64,000 nucleotides of DNA from Cinclus cinclus (GCF_963662255.1 NC_085047.1:99269619-99333618); one strand, 5' to 3'; counted from the first letter of the stretch, positions 13,001-28,010 are shown. Notes: generated by a model not told the origin, from the letters alone. Numbers and translations: made by a program.

Positions 13001-14891
13001 TGCAGCAAGCTGTGGAATCATGAGGTGGAGAGTCTTTACTTGATGTATTTCAAGGTGGATAACCTTAAAAATCAATAGTGTCTCCTGTGCTACTCAGAAT
13101 CCTGATGGACTGCTCCTCGCTGATCCTCTTGCTAAGGCTTTGAATAACTGATGCTGTGCTGCTGCAGATCCTCAGCACCAGCCAAGGCGAGGGCTGGAGC
13201 TGGAGGGCTGAACCAGTGGCAGGGTTGCTCTTTTAAGCAAATCTGTCTGCTCTTAGAATTTGTTACGTGAAGTGCAGCTGTTGTTTGGGGGTTGTTTTGG
13301 AGTTTTTCCTTTTTAAAACAGACTACACAAGTCCTAGAAGACAGATTAAGTACACTTACCGGAAAGTAGTTTTCAAAGTCTCAAGCAGTATTTTCACATT
13401 GCTTGTAAATATGGTATTTTCTCTTTGGAGACAGAAGGTGCTTTCTGTTTTGGCTTGTAGTGCTCCAGTTGCAAAAATGGAAATGGTTATTAGGAAAAAA
13501 TATTAAATAGATTATCATAACTTTGTGGAATGTTAACTTTGTGGGGCTGTCCTCTAAGAGAGGTGAAAAATGTAGAGTTTTGTCTTCTCTACCAAAACAG
13601 AATTCTCAAGTTTTTTAGATACGTGGTACCTCAGAAATTGTCTCATTAGAAAGACAAAATGTTTGAATATCTAGAAGCATAAACCATGAATAGGAATTTA
13701 TGGAGAGGAGGTACCTGGGAGGTCTTGAAGATAGTTTTTTGTTGTTTTGTTGGGTTTTTTTTAAGGGTCTGCATACAATTCTCTGGGTTTGCCAAGAGTT
13801 CATTGGAAAAAACAAAACAGAAAGTTATCTAAAATAAACTGACAAATGCTGGAAGAGGAAGAGAATGAAGTAGCACATGTGATGCTCTAGCTAGTAAAAA
13901 ACAAGTAGTTTCTTTTCTGACCTCACTTTATGTGTATATTAAGAGAGCAGAGAGATATTCTCTTCCTCATATGTTTGTAAGGAAGTAGCTTCTGCTGCCT
14001 CTGATCATATGCATGAAAAGAGAGCATGTTACTCTTAGGCAGACTGAATTTAGTGATAGGGATAGAAAGCTTCTTTGAAGAAAAGCCCTAGAAAAATCCA
14101 GTAACAGAAATAGACTCCCACTGAGAGTTTACTGAGATTTTGCTGCTCTTCTGTGTATCAGTAATGAAGCAGACTATGGAGAGAAAGTAAATTGTCATGC
14201 CCAGGTATATGTGTTGGGGAAAGATTAGAGAAGTTTTTGCATGTCATTGATGCTGAAAAGAGATCTCTGAGTGATACTTTCTCTTTATGGACTGTCCATT
14301 TGGAATTCTTCAGGGAGTTGTATTTGCAGATAGAAAAGGGACAGGTGGTGAGAGCAAAAATGCTGGTTGCACAGAATGTCCCTTAACTCTCATGTTATAA
14401 CATGTCATATGTAAAAGTATCAAAAACATGTGAAAATTGCTTGAATTTCATATTGTTAATTAATTATGAGGATACTAACGGATAATACTGCTTAGTGCTA
14501 TAGGGATATCTGCCTCTCTGATGTGCATTTCAGAGTTCTTGGGTTGGGCACCTGGCTGTTACCTTTCTCAGAGCCTGTGTCCTCTCTGCAGGTGGGGTTG
14601 GGACTTGGCTCCCTCTATTTGTCTACTGCATTCATCTACCCTGAGCTAGAGTTAGTTCAGCACTTGCAGATTTACACTCTCTTGAAAGTGAAAAAAGAGT
14701 TAACTCTTGGTCAGGCAACTTAAAACAAATATTATCTGAGGTCTCTCAGGACTGCAATAAGTTGATGCCATGAGCTGAAGTCCATCTTTGTACTGTGCTG
14801 ACCAGATATTGCTTTTTGCCTGCAGTGGTAGTTTGGTTTCCTGAAGCACATGAGTTCAATGGATAGTGTTTGTGGTATGACGCTGGAGTGG

Positions 14892-14910
14892 TCTGTCTGT
14901 CTGTCTGTCT
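14892..14910. repeat. (GTCT)n microsatellite, short
   Basis: About five tandem GTCT units lie in the intron about 0.9 kb upstream of the first visible FRMPD4 exon. Confidence 0.85.
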
Positions 14911-15745
14911 GGCACTGGGAATTGGTAGCTGTGATTCAGTGGGGACTCCAGGCATTGGGTGGAAAATGCAAAGTATGTTTTGGTTCTGATTGTGTACAGC
15001 ATCAACCATGTTTCACCAGTGTTTATTAACATTAATTTAAAATCTTTAAACTGTTACCTATTTCATGGATATGTGATGTTGGATAGCTTTTATCCTTTCT
15101 ATTTTCTGCTTGAAAACTCAACATCTTTCCCTCCAGCCCTAAGAATTTTTCTTCTACGTACAATAAATAGGCTTTGTCATAACACCATAGAAGAAAGTAA
15201 AGTATTTTAGTAATTCCACATAAATATATTTTCTTTTTTTTTTGTTTGTGCCCTGTAACATTTTGAAGTGATTTCAGATAGTTTATCCAAGTGCACATAC
15301 AGAGCTGTTATGGGTGCCTTAGGAAGGGAGAGGATTCAGGTCAGAAATTTGCTTAACATGCTAGATCCCCAAATTAAAATGTGTGGCCTTTTATTAAAAA
15401 GGCTGACAAACTCTAATTGTTGTGTTTTGTGTTATGAGTAGATCACTGTTATTATTTTCCCCTTCCAAAAATTGAAGGATGAAAAATTCAAGCACAGATG
15501 ATGAAGGCTTTATTGTCAGGTTATTTTTCTTTAATATATGGTATATGATTAAATATGTGCTGTCAAAAATAGGCCTCTTTAAAGCCTGATACTATTGATT
15601 ACTATTTGAGACCTGCCAGCAGCATTATTACTTAATGCATAAGAAAATCTAATAGGAAATTATTAAGTTGGTGTTTTAGTTCCTCTAGTGAGATCGTTTC
15701 AGATATTCATCTCATATCGTTGCATAAATTGCTTGGCTCAAGTAG

Positions 15746-16003
<258 letters not shown>

Positions 16004-17384
16004 TGATTTAGCCTACTTAGATGAAATGCAGCTACAAACTTGAGAACTGTTGAAATATTCAGGCAGGCAAAGTAATCACAAATACTATATGTGATTTTTA
16101 AGTCTTGTCTTACTCAGTGGCTTCCTTCCTCACACTCATTTTTGAACATTGCATAAATGTGTTGGCAAAAAGACAGTTTGGAGTTATTGTTCTGAGCCAT
16201 TACTAGTGTTTGCCTGAAAAAAGTTAACCCATTTCATTCAAGGAAAGAAGGTCTTCTCCCTGGTATCTTTATATTGGTTTGCTGTCGCCTTCATTACCAT
16301 TGAATCAGTGTTTTCAAGAGGTATGTTGAGTTCTGAGATTAAAACTTGCATATTTTTCATTCTTACCATCACCCTCCAAGGAAAGCTAGGTTTCTAAAAA
16401 CAGTATTTCTTTCTGAAAATGATGATGCTATTGCTGGCTACTTTTTTCTTTAATTAATGCATCTGTATAACTATATGGTTAAAAGCCAGGTCAAAAGATA
16501 TCCCTAAACATCTTACCTGCAGTGAAAATTAATGAGGTTTGTGATCATCTTGAAGTGATGAGAGACCAGACCTGGGATAATCTGTCTCCCAGATAACAGG
16601 CTCCTGCTCTCTGTGCTTAAAAGTTCAGTTGTTATGTAAAATTGCAGCCAAGGGCAGGGATTTGACTTTGCTCTTGTTCAATATGCACTCCAGAACCCCC
16701 ACAGAGAGCAGAAGAGAGGCAAAATCGACTTTGTGGAGTTCTGATGTCATTTTCCCACGTGTGTGCATTGATTACATTTGTATTGCTTTCACATGAAGTG
16801 AGCAGTGTAACTAATATTTGAACCAGATCCAGACAGCTCATTTCTCCTAACTTGGCATTATTAATGTCGTTTTATGTTAAAATTTGGAAAATGTGTTTGC
16901 TATGTTTTGTTCCAAGTGAATAGGAGGAAATATGAGCTCAGGACAATGTTCTCCTACATAGATTTATATCCATTTACATGGGATATGGAAGTGAAGTAAA
17001 GTTTTCAAAGCAAAGAGAGGGGAGGATCAGCAATAGCTCAGTTGTGGAATGAATTGGTTTTGATGGTGAAACTTTTTCTTTTAAGACTTTATCTTCATAG
17101 TGGTACTATAACTCGGGGGTTTTTAATGTATCATTGCGGAGTGTAAAGACAAAGACTAGAGAGGATATATCTTTACATGAGGAACTGTGTCACATCTTCT
17201 GGGCATGTAATTGTGCTGAAAAACAAAGTAATATGTGCATTTTATAAAATACAATGCACTCAGTGTGCATTTCAGCAGTGCCAGAATGTATTACTGATTG
17301 TCTATTCAGACTAATGCTAAATATCCATGTCTAACTGAAAGTGGCAATGCTTTTTGGATGCACCTGTGTTCTTCATGTGGTAGG

Positions 17385-17660
17385 AATCCATCAGAAAAAA
17401 AGATTCAAGGAGCTGGAGGTATAAAAGCTTGCCACCTCCAATTGAAGAAAATAGGACTGTTTTGCCTAGAACAGAAAAGTCATAGGAGAGACCTGTGAAT
17501 GATACTCAAATATGAAAGTGATGCTTCATAGGAAAGAGGAATAAAATGTTCTCTGGTGTGATTTTTGCCTGGGACAGGAAACAATGTGCTGCAACCAGGA
17601 AGACCTGGTATACTTACCATGGGAAAAGCCTTCCTGATCTAAGGAATAGATAAACAGGAT
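17385..17660 (+). mobile_element. Old, degenerate CR1-like fragment
   Basis: The order of short blocks resembles the region of CR1 just upstream of its 3' untranslated end: an 'ggactgttttgcctagaaca'-like block, then 'gagagacctg', then a 'gaccagg/aagacctgg' type tract. Identity looks low and the 3' terminal repeat is not visible. It may be an ancient copy, and the limits are approximate. Confidence 0.4.
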
Positions 17661-17746
17661 CATTTATTCACAGGAAAAGAAATCCTTCTCAGGGTGATCT
17701 TACAAAATATCAGAGGAGCTTGATCACAGCTTAAAGGGTGCATTGG

Positions 17747-17782
17747 GTTTATGGGTCCTTTTGGTTTATGGGTCCTTTTGGC
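17747..17782. repeat. 17-bp perfect tandem duplication
   Basis: The unit TTTATGGGTCCTTTTGG occurs twice in direct succession. This is consistent with a replication-slippage duplication in the intron. Confidence 0.85.
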
Positions 17783-17955
17783 CCTTCAGAAAACTGAGCC
17801 CTTGATTTAGGTGGTTACGTACAGGTTTACAACTTGAACTTCAGTAGAAGCTGCTAAACCCCTAGCTCACAAGATTTTCCTGGTGAGGGAATACTGGTAA
17901 GGTCAGAAATAGTGTTAGTGTAAAAATGTCATTAGCTGAAGAAAAGCACTTGTAG

Positions 17956-18153
<198 letters not shown>

Positions 18154-20117
18154 TAGTTGATGTCCTGTCACTTAAACTATGAACCCAGTGAGTTATTGCC
18201 TGGTGCAGCCATTCAGTAATACAGCAAGCCTTGCTTTCCCATTGCTGAGAAAAGGGAAAATAATGTTGCTTTAGTTATAGTGGAGAATGATGAATTATTT
18301 TAGTATTGAAATTAAGTGTCTTCTTAAAATGTCATCTGGGGAGCTGGAAAGTATGGAAACATCTAGGAGTAACTCTGAAGTACTTGGGTATCAAAAAAGG
18401 AATAGTATTCTCCTAGTAATTATTTTTTGTATGGATTGTTGTAAAGATGATTCCTAGAGCATGGAAGCTCCATTCACTGCTGCATTACTGTTCATTTTTC
18501 ACGTAAAGAAAGTTAAGTCAGGTTTGTCTTATGTGAAGAATAAAGAAAACTTGGATGGCTTTGAGAGTAAATGAATGCATGTAAATATGAAGAGAAGCTC
18601 AAAGTATTTAGGTGGAATGCAGGTAGGTGAGTATGTGTGAGGAAGCATGTGGGAACAAGAGAAGAAGGCAGAAAAGTAGACAAAAGTGGCTGAGGATTGT
18701 ACAGGAAAGGAGATGTCAGTATTTGTAACGGGATGCAGAAGGAAAGGAACTACAGCAATGAACAAATGTTAAGAATGTAGAAGAAGATATATTGCAATTC
18801 ATAAATAAACTTTGTTTTTGTAGTAACAAGAAATGTTAGTGCATCACAGAGAAAAATGGCAGGTAACTAAAAACATAAAAATTAATAATTTAAATTCCAG
18901 TAACCTGGTTGCTGTATACCAATTTTGTTTCTGTATTCTCCTTCCCACTGATGTAAACTCTAAATCAGTGGGTCTTGTTGATTCTGAGAGATGCTCCAGG
19001 TGCTGCTCCTCAAAACTTATAGCTATCACTGTTTTCAGTGTTAACCACGTAGATTTGAAAAGCCACATTTGTTTACAGAAAATTGGGCAGGAAGTGCCAG
19101 GGCAGTTGTATTCCTCCTGCAAATGGGTGCTTGTTTGCTAGAGATTTAGCTGAAAGAAAACTTCCACAGATGATGCAGAAATGGTATAAAAATGCCCTCA
19201 ATGCTGATGGTGTTTATCTTTGTTAGATGGGATTAAACAAAATATATTTTCAGGTTTTCTTCAAAAAAGTGTTAACCTGCAGATCAACCAACAAACAAAA
19301 TTTGCTAAGAGCTTCTTGTGATGAGTGGACTCCATAAGCTTAAAGAACTGTCCTGCTCCTAATAAAGTTCTGTTTTGACCACTGGCATAAGCCTAAAGAA
19401 TGGGTCTTATTTATGTCTTTGTTTCTAAATAAAGTGATAATATTGTCTTCATTCTTTCCATGATTATTTGATATTAAGCAAAGTTAGGTTCTCTACCTCA
19501 TTTTCTGCTTCTAGCAATATGTAGTAATAACAGCAAGGCAAATAAACTGATGAGACCTGAGACAAACTGAATTTATTGCATAGTTGATTCTGTCTGCCTT
19601 CAAATGAGAAACTCAGTAAGAATGTCACCCTTCCCAATTACATTGACTACAATAGGTGGTGTTAAATTAAGCATTGTTTTGTTCCAGGGAAAGCTTTAGG
19701 TGATGCTTTTCTTACACTGTAATTCTACCTCTGCTCTCAAAATCTGTATGCTGTTGGGATTTTGACAGACTCATTATATGATGAAATTTGGAGTGAAATA
19801 TATTGGGGTTGTGTGTTACAGCACTTGAAAATAAGAGCTTTCTTTTCATGCCAGTAGGGATGCCTGGAATGATTAGACACTGTCAATGTGCAGTCCTAAC
19901 ACCACAACAGAAGCAATTCTTTACATCAATGAAATTGTGAATCTCTTCTGTATAACTGAAGGTTTTCATGTGGGGTAGATACATCTGTAACTTTTTGATG
20001 CATCTGCATTTTTCAATGTGCATGGGAGAAATTTTGAAATCTTGTTTTCCTGCAGGTAGCAGCATCTCAGTGGCCAGCAGTGAGGGTGTTTAAAATGTGT
20101 AGGTTATGCAATGGGCA

Positions 20118-20310
20118 TAATCACAAAATCACAGAAGAACTGAGAGGAGATTTCTGGAGGTCATCTAGTCTTACCTCTTCTTCCAGGTCAGGTAGTGTCA
20201 AGGTTAGATGTGGCTGCTCAGCACTTGCCAAATCAAGTCTTTAATATCTCCAAATATGACTATTTTACTGGGTTAACCACATCGGGTGTTTCAGTTCTTA
20301 ACCAGTAGCC
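20118..20310 (-). mobile_element. CR1 LINE fragment, diverged, antisense to FRMPD4
   Basis: The plus strand shows a decayed CR1 3' end in reverse complement: 'aatcacaaaatcacagaaga', then 'ctggaggtcatctagtc', then later 'aatatctccaa'. The pattern matches the conserved CR1 3' region read backwards. The right boundary is uncertain because the copy fades into unique sequence. Confidence 0.6.
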
Positions 20311-21257
20311 TTTCAAAAAGACATGAGCCAACTTCTTTATCGGCCTTAGGTGCATCCCATCTAGGCCCATGGACATGAGTGTCAATTAATCCCTAATTCA
20401 GCCTTTGTCTGCCTCTGTTCCCTAAATTGTTACTGAGCTGAGGGACCAGGGTAGCAAACCTTGACACTAAAGGCCAAAGCCCAGAAAGCACTGAGCCTCT
20501 GAGCTCGCTCAGTATCCTTCATCAGGTTACCCACTCATTTTAGCAGTAAACTTGTATTTCCCTTGGCTTTCACTGCTATTGTAGTTGTAGAGACCCTTCT
20601 TCTTATCCTTCATCCACCCTGGATAAGTTTCAGTGCCAGCAGAGCTTTGAAAACCCCATCCCTCCCTGGCCAGGTACAGCTTCTCTGGGTAACCTGTCTC
20701 CATTTCCATCTTTGATCTCTTTCCATTTTGCACTGGGTCTTGTTCAGGCTTTCCCTGTGGAGCCACGCTGGTGCCTTGCCTGCCTGCTTCCTTGCAGATT
20801 GGAATAGACCATTGTGGCACCTGGAGGAGGCTCTCTGGGAAGATCACCCAGCCCTCCTGGGCTCTGTCCTTTCAGGGCTGCATACCAAAAGACCCTGCTT
20901 GCCAGTGCTGTGAACAAGCTGCAGTCTGATTTTAGATTGGACTCCTCTTCCACTTTTGTGCTGGGATCTTAAACTGTGGTCACTGCAGCACATTAATGAG
21001 AAATTAATATTCCAACACTTTTTTTGTGATTACATGGTCTCTTGCTGATTAGGTACAACAAGTTATATTTTATATTCATGTGCAATTCAGTGGCTATTTT
21101 TATGCAGCTTTCCCTCGAAGCTTTTTGTAAACTCCACAAACAATTTGTCATTATAATTGCAGGGAGTATGGAAAACATTAATCTACTTTTAAAATACTGA
21201 TATGAAGATCCTAGCATGTCAATTAGGAAAAAAACAAATTGCATAAGAGAAAGGCCA

Positions 21258-21903
21258 TGTCTTGGTTTGAAAGACAGATGTCTGCTAAGGAAGGCAGGAG
21301 TCTTCCTTCAAATGGCAGATGTAAACCTCCTCCCTTCAATTATTATTATTTTGAAAGTAAGGGGCTCTCAGGCAAAGATATTGGAATAGGAATAGCAGCT
21401 CTTTACTAGGAAAATTAAAATTATAGAGTAACACAAAACAACAAAACATTGACAGAGTCAGAATCCAACCTGACACCCTGTCAGTCAGGGTGTTGGCAGC
21501 AGTCCCATTACATGGTTGCTGCAGTCCTCCTGCAGTGACAGATGTGGTTCTGTTGGAGCAGTGCTCCTGTAGAAGGGTGCAGTTTTCCTCCAAAGGTCCA
21601 GTGATGATGTAGAAGGACCTGTTTTTCCTCTGGAATCCAGAGGAAAAAAGCTGTTCTCATGTTCCAAATCTCAGTTTTTATCTAGATAGGAAAGGCTTGG
21701 CTCCTCCCCCTGGGTGAAGTAGCTCACAATGGGATGATGTAATTTTATCAGTCATGCAGTGGGACTCAGTGGCCCCTTAACAGAAGATATCTTCCTGGAG
21801 GAAGGATGGGTTGTGGAAAAGAAAGATGTCTGCCCCACCTGGTTTTAACAGATGGTGATAGAATACATGCTTTTGGTCACATCCTGTATTGTAACCCAAG
21901 ACA
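21258..21903 (-). mobile_element. Solo LTR, ERVL-like passerine endogenous retrovirus
   Basis: The block is bounded by the inverted ends TGTCTTGGTTTGAA on the left and TAACCCAAGACA on the right, the TG...CA structure of a retroviral LTR (about 646 bp). The minus strand carries a TATA-like GATAAAA element and, further on, an A(G)TAAA-type polyadenylation signal, so transcription would run leftwards. The sequence resembles an LTR family common in songbirds (recognition from memory, not searched). No flanking gag, pol or env and no second LTR are present, so this is a solo LTR left by recombination. I could not see a convincing target-site duplication (left flank GGCCA, right flank GGTGG). Confidence 0.82.
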
Positions 21904-22189
21904 GGTGGATTTCACAACCAGGTGAGCATCCAACAGGAGTAGGAAAGCTCAAAACTTCCAAGCAAAATATACATAGATGTTAGATGTTAAGACAACTTTG
22001 AATGTTAAACAGTTTTTAATGAAACACAGTATTTTCCAAGACAACATGGTCAGAATATTCTTATGAAAAGAGTTATGAGCTTGAAGGAAAAGAAAATGGA
22101 AACCGCAAATTCTGCTTTCTTAGAAAATTCTCTCAAAAACAAAATTCAAAATATCAACCAAAAAGGGTAACTGAAAAATATCAATTAAA

Positions 22190-22191
<2 letters not shown>

Positions 22192-22221
<30 letters not shown>
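22192..22221. repeat. T-homopolymer, 30 bases
   Basis: This is an uninterrupted T run, the longest homopolymer in the window. It could be the reverse-strand poly(A) tail of an old retrocopy, but nothing recognisable lies to its right. Confidence 0.9.
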
Positions 22222-22222
<1 letters not shown>

Positions 22223-25200
22223 TTAGGAAAAACTATATCCCTAACCAATAAATTAGCTTTATTTCTAAATTCACCATAAAATAAAGCAAAGTAATTTCTT
22301 TTAGGTAGCTTTTTTCTTCAGTCCTTTTCTTATCAGCCCCAAATTCATTGTTTGTTACTCCTGCATGATTAGAAATAGATAGACTGGTCTTTCAAGAAGC
22401 TCCCTTTTGTATAATGGTTTTACTACAGGATAATGCAAGAAGTTAAATGCAATGCATAATACCGAACTTTTCCCATTGGCTTTTTATTTTGTTGTAATAT
22501 TTTGTGTGGGCTTTTTAAACATTCATTACTGAAAATAATCTTCCTTAAGTAGAAAACTGTTATACCTACATCTGGATGACTCCAGGGAGTACTGAGCAGG
22601 AATCTGGCAAAAGATTTTGGTTTGTTTTTTAAGCATTGAGGGACACTCTTGTATCCTAGGAAGTCTTAGGCCTGGAGATTACCAGGGGTATTCATTATAA
22701 ATATCCCCTGTAGGTCATTGTGATATGCTGAATTCTTTTGGCTCTGCTTTACTGGCAACACTTTAAAATTAGTGTTCAAGTTGTCCTTTGCAAGCCAGGG
22801 TTGCAGAAACATGAATCCAGTATGGTTTGCAGACAAAACCTATATGGACTCATTATTTCTGGGTCCTGTTCAATAGCTTTTGCGCCATATCATGTTCTCC
22901 TAATCTATTTCCAACACAAATTTAGAAGTCATGTTTATGGTCTCCCTTACAAAGAGAGGTCAGTTTTATGAATATCACTTGTGGCTGTGGTCAAGATGAA
23001 TTCCATTCAAGACAGGCAGTTACAGAACTTCAAAACAGAGAAAGAAACAAGCTCACTTTTCTAAATGGAAGCTTCAAGTCAAGGCAAGAAGCAAGTGAAC
23101 AGAATACAAAGAATGCATTTGAAGTGCAGTCAGCTCAAAATTCATCAGGAGCTATTTATGTTGGTTTTACTTTGCTGCTGATACAGATTCTGTGAGTTCA
23201 AGATTTTCACACAGACTTAACATTTGAGATAACATTAAAGTCATGGTGTAATGGAGCAATTTTTTTCTTATATGAAGGTAAACAACAATGCAGCATTAAC
23301 ATATTAGAAGGCATATTAATGTATGGTATCAATTAATTGGTTACTTAGGGGTGCATGTATCTCATTCTCATGTTGCGTTTCTATCTTTTTAAGAATCAGC
23401 TTAACCAACTTCTTGTTTTTTTTTTCTTAAACAAAGAAAAACCTCTAACAAATAATTTGCCTTATTAGCTGTTTATAGGCAATTCCTATAACATTAATGA
23501 CTTGTTTATCTTAGATTGCAGCGGGTCGGCATTATCCTACAAGGATCCCAACTTATGTAAACTCTCTTTTTATTTAGCAAGGTATTTTACTGAAATTTTA
23601 AGCGATGCATGAGTGTTCTGCTTACTCCATAAACCAAACAGTGAGTACAGCATGGTAGTGGTACTTTGTTCACACTTTAATTAAAAGTTGTCCAGGCAGC
23701 CATCCAGAAGAAACTGGCATCTGAAAAGGGTGATCCATCTGAGATACTTGTTTTGGCAAAACTACTCTGTTGCAGAAAGCTTTATTATACACTGACTAAA
23801 TAAGAAGAGGCAAGAAAAGTATTTCAGAGTAGAAACCTGACTTCTAGGTTCCTAAATTAGGCTAGATTAGCCCATTCCTTGCAACTGTAACAGCAGTAGA
23901 TCAGTATTTGATATCCTGTGAAATTCCACTAAAAGACTTAAATTGCAAAGTGAGAAATGAAGAAGGTGAAATTCATTAAGGGCTTTTATCTTGTTGGCTC
24001 TATTTTTCATGTTGGCTCTATTTTCTATTTAAGAGAAATTATTCAAAAACCTCTCTGAACTAACTCTTTGGCAAGTTAATGTCACAGCAAGTTTTCATCA
24101 AGAGGATCTAGAGGATTCTTTCAATTCTTCAGTAGTATTTATGGTTTGTGTATTGCCATAAGTGTGGAGAGAAGGAATCCTCCAGGATTTTAGCTGCATG
24201 TTGCATTTTAAGCACTAACATGAATTTAATCAATACTGACTCTCCTCACCATCATTGTGAAATGGATGAGGATTCTGTCGCTCCCATTTGACTCTGTATA
24301 TGTCAAGGAGCCACTTTTCCTACTCTGTATCCTCAGAGCTAAATGCAAGTGTAAAAGGGAGCTCAGTGACAGTGCCTGTCATCATCGTCATCTTAGAGCA
24401 GCTGAAAATGCTGCTTTTCAAATATTTCTGCATCTAGTTTAGACAGTTTAATACATTGGATAAAGTAATTTTGGTGGACTTACTATTAAAGATTCTTTCT
24501 TCATCAACATCATAGAGAAAAAATCAAGCATATTAAGCTGTTAGCTATGATACTGCTTAGCAACCATGAACCTTGAAAACTGCTTTTTCTGAAAAGTCAG
24601 TCATGCAGACACTTTAATTTGAAGGTACTCCATTATACTCCCAGTTCAGTATATAAATCTGAAGGCTGTACCCACTTTGTGTCAGGCCCTGATTGATGAA
24701 GTGCTAGTGTTTTAAGTTTTAAACACATAATGAACAAAGGGACAAAATGTTGGACCAAGTGATCTGTAAGAATTTTACAAGTATCATCAATGGAGATAAG
24801 CTTTCTGCCAGGGCATTTAATTAGCTACATCTGACCATCTAGCCCATGCAGGGAGCTCAGAATCAGGATATTAGAATTCAGTTTCCCTCTGTCTTGAGCA
24901 GTGTTGTTAGATATATATCTTCTACCTTTTGAGGTGTTTCTGCAATGCAATACAGAGATAACTGGATTATATTTCAAATTAGCTCTGAACTTGTGAGAGC
25001 ACACATTGAATATTATCTCATTTATCATCTTTTTTTGGCTGTTGTGATGCTGCTTGTTCTTGAGCTAATATATTGAGGGCAAATTCAGGTTTCTCCAGAT
25101 TTTAATTACTAATATACAATAACATTTCAGAAATGCCCGCCCACCTTTTCAAAGGCCTTTGAGAGCAGAAAGCTGTATAGAGATCTTACTTGTTATTGGT

Positions 25201-26643
25201 AAAATCAGTACAACTATGGACATTGTTCTCTTTTAAATCCATCCTATGCAGTGTCATATTCTTGCTTATTCTTAGCAGAAAGTTGACTGACATGGTTTAG
25301 AAAGGTTTGGCCTTGATAATTCACATGTTCTGAATGCTGAGATCTTAATTTGTTGTGTAAACCTAATTTTCTTTTTGTGTTAACCATACTGAATAGCCCC
25401 CAGAGTAAGCAACTGTAGGCCCTGTTTTGAAATTTCAAGACTTGAAGTATCATTTGTTTGAAATGTTGTGTCATCATCTCACTCTGTTCTCTAGAAAAAG
25501 GAGTCAGCCATGATGAATTTCAGGTCAGCTGTTCCTTAATAAGTTGCTTTATGGAATGCAAGGGTATGAATGGAGTTGTGGAACAGCTTTGCCCAAAACA
25601 CAAGTAACTGTACTGACTGGTTATTCAGATGTGAACCAGCAAATGCTGCTCCCATTAGCTTGTTCTGACAAGCTTATTGCTTCTCATATGACAAAAGCGT
25701 TGGCTTGTCCAAATGGAAGATTTGCTCTTAAGCCAGATGCACTCACATTAATGTTTCATAGTAGTTGTTTCCACATAAAGTCATTCAAATCAACAGCCAG
25801 TTTTATTATTAATTAATTAATGCGTCCATGTCAGGGTTTACCTTTGTATTGTGTGCTCTGCAATAGATGTTTATCCTTTGTGCTGTTTTTGTGAGCCTCA
25901 TGAATCAAACGATTGCATCTGGTTGGAATATGTAGCAGGAGGTACCTGAAACTCTCATGTCCTGTATTTGGGGTAGGGAGAGTTAGAGAGTAGGTATCAA
26001 ACTACCAAAATCACATGGTTTCTCTTTCCCAACCGCTTTGTCTCTTTTGAAATGACACTTCCAAATCCTCAAAGACAATATTGGGCAAGCCAGCCCTTTA
26101 CATTGTGCTGTTTGTACTTGAATGTTCTGTGGATGTCTTGAAGACATTATAACAGGATAGCTGCACTTACACAGGTGTGGTCACTGTGAAGTTTAATCAG
26201 CAAAAAGTGGAAGCCAGGGAGAAATACAAGCCAGAGATAGCTTCAGGAGCTATTTGGGAAACACCAGTCAGTGCAGAACACTTTGTGGAACTGGGGAAGC
26301 AGTATAGACTGAGAGGATTGTGCCATGCACCTGGGCTGCCAGCATGGAGTGGCTGTGAAGTCGGATGATGACAGAGATGCCTTCACTGCTGCATGCACAG
26401 AAGTCACAAAGTGACTCTGTCCTCCTAGAAGTGTCTGTCTGTCCTCACTGGGAAGTTTAATACACATCAGCTAATGAAGCTATTGTAAGGGCAAAACATA
26501 GTCATTTCTGAGAAGACATGATGTTGGTGGGCCTCTGATGATTGGTGTAGGCTTTCACTATGTGGCTTTTCCCAGTGGTGGCATCAGAATTCCCTTTGAT
26601 CCTGAGCCAGTGCTGGCTGTGTGAATCACAGAATTGTTTGGGT

Positions 26644-26715
26644 GTTTTGTTTTTTTTTGTTTGTTTGGTTTTTTTTGTTTGTTTTGTTTTGTTTTGTTTT
26701 TTGTTTTGTTTTTTT
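26644..26715. repeat. (TTTTG)n / T-rich simple repeat
   Basis: Mixed TTTG, TTTTG and longer T runs cover about 70 bp. The apparent open frame across it is a product of low complexity. Confidence 0.9.
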
Positions 26716-27756
26716 ATCTGCTGCCTAAATAGCTTCAGGATGACAGGGAAGTAGTTCTTTAAAACACTGAAATGTAGGTTGCATTGTCAATAAAGTGGCT
26801 TGTAGTTGCTCTGAATTATACCAAAATGCTGTATTTTGACACAAAGATGGCAAAGGTGATGTCAAGAGCTGAGAGGCAAACATGATATTTTTATGATTTT
26901 GGAAGTTGACCCTTGCAGACTTCTGTACGCTACAGGTACCTTGTATGAAGAAAAGGCATTTAAATTGCTTCCTTATAAAGGAATACTGTTTTGAAGGTGG
27001 CAGTTTTACATGCATCAGTGTTCGTAGGAGGTAAAAGGCAATTTAAACTGTTGAGAGAGAAGGGTTAAAGGACTGTGACCAATTTGCAGTGTATTGTATA
27101 TTTCCATTAATTTAAAGTCTCTTTAGTTTTCAGGTTTTTTACCCCTGTCAAAGTAGAAACAATATTCCCTGGGGTGGGAAGGGCATAAGGCAGATCACTG
27201 AAAATGAGTGAAACCATAGTCAGAGAAAAATGTCATGGAGACATCTTGGAACTCCATGGTCCATTGCTATCACAGTGTAATTTTAATGAATTGCATAATG
27301 GGAAGCTGACTCAGGAGTCCCTGAAGATGACAAGATCTTTCTCTAGCTCTGCGGCATGCAGATGCTGTCTTCCAGATTCTCAGAGTTAGTTTTTACTTTG
27401 AGAATTCTATTTACTTTCTGCATGACATTTAGTCTATAAAGTAAAATAAAATGAAGAATGGTGCTTCCTGAAGCTATGCGTGTCCATAAGGCAGCTTTCC
27501 CTCAGAACATTAGGGTCCACTTTCAGTGGCTACCTCTATACTTCCATTTCATATTCCTCCTCTCATGGCAATGTTGCCTTTTAATCAGCCAAAAACATGT
27601 TAGGGATGTCAGTGCTTGAAACCTGTAACCTGTAGGTTGTCCAAGGAGTTGGAAAAGCATAAAAAGTAGTAGAAATTAGAAAGAACCTAATACTCAATAG
27701 TTAAACTAGATTGGAAGGGGCAAAAAGACAAAAGCAGGCTTGACATTGTGCCAGGA

Positions 27757-28010
27757 AAGGTTGAGATTCGATATAAGAATTATACTGAATGTAAGTTCTT
27801 CACCCAAAGAGTGGGTGGGCACTGGAACAGGCTTCCCAGGGAAGTGGCCACAGCACTGACCCTGACAGAGTTCAAGTGTTTGGACACACTTTCATGCACA
27901 TGGTATGACTCTTGGGGTGGTCCTATGCAGAGCCAGGAGTTGGACTTCAGTGGTCCTTGTGGATCACTTCCAACTGAGGCAATTCTATGTTTTTATGGTT
28001 CTATGAATCC
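27757..28010 (+). mobile_element. CR1 LINE fragment, sense to FRMPD4
   Basis: The typical CR1 3' region reads forward: 'aagttcttcacccaaagagt', 'ggaacaggcttcccagggaa', then 'tggatcacttccaactgagg', and it ends in the CR1 3' tail of ATTCTATG/TTCTATGA repeats. It is strongly 5'-truncated (about 250 bp) and has no intact gene. Confidence 0.9.

Noticed and set aside
22738..23195. Two adjacent, slightly overlapping plus-strand frames resembling a coupled gene pair
   Set aside because: Translational coupling is not expected in a vertebrate intron, and neither peptide is recognisable.
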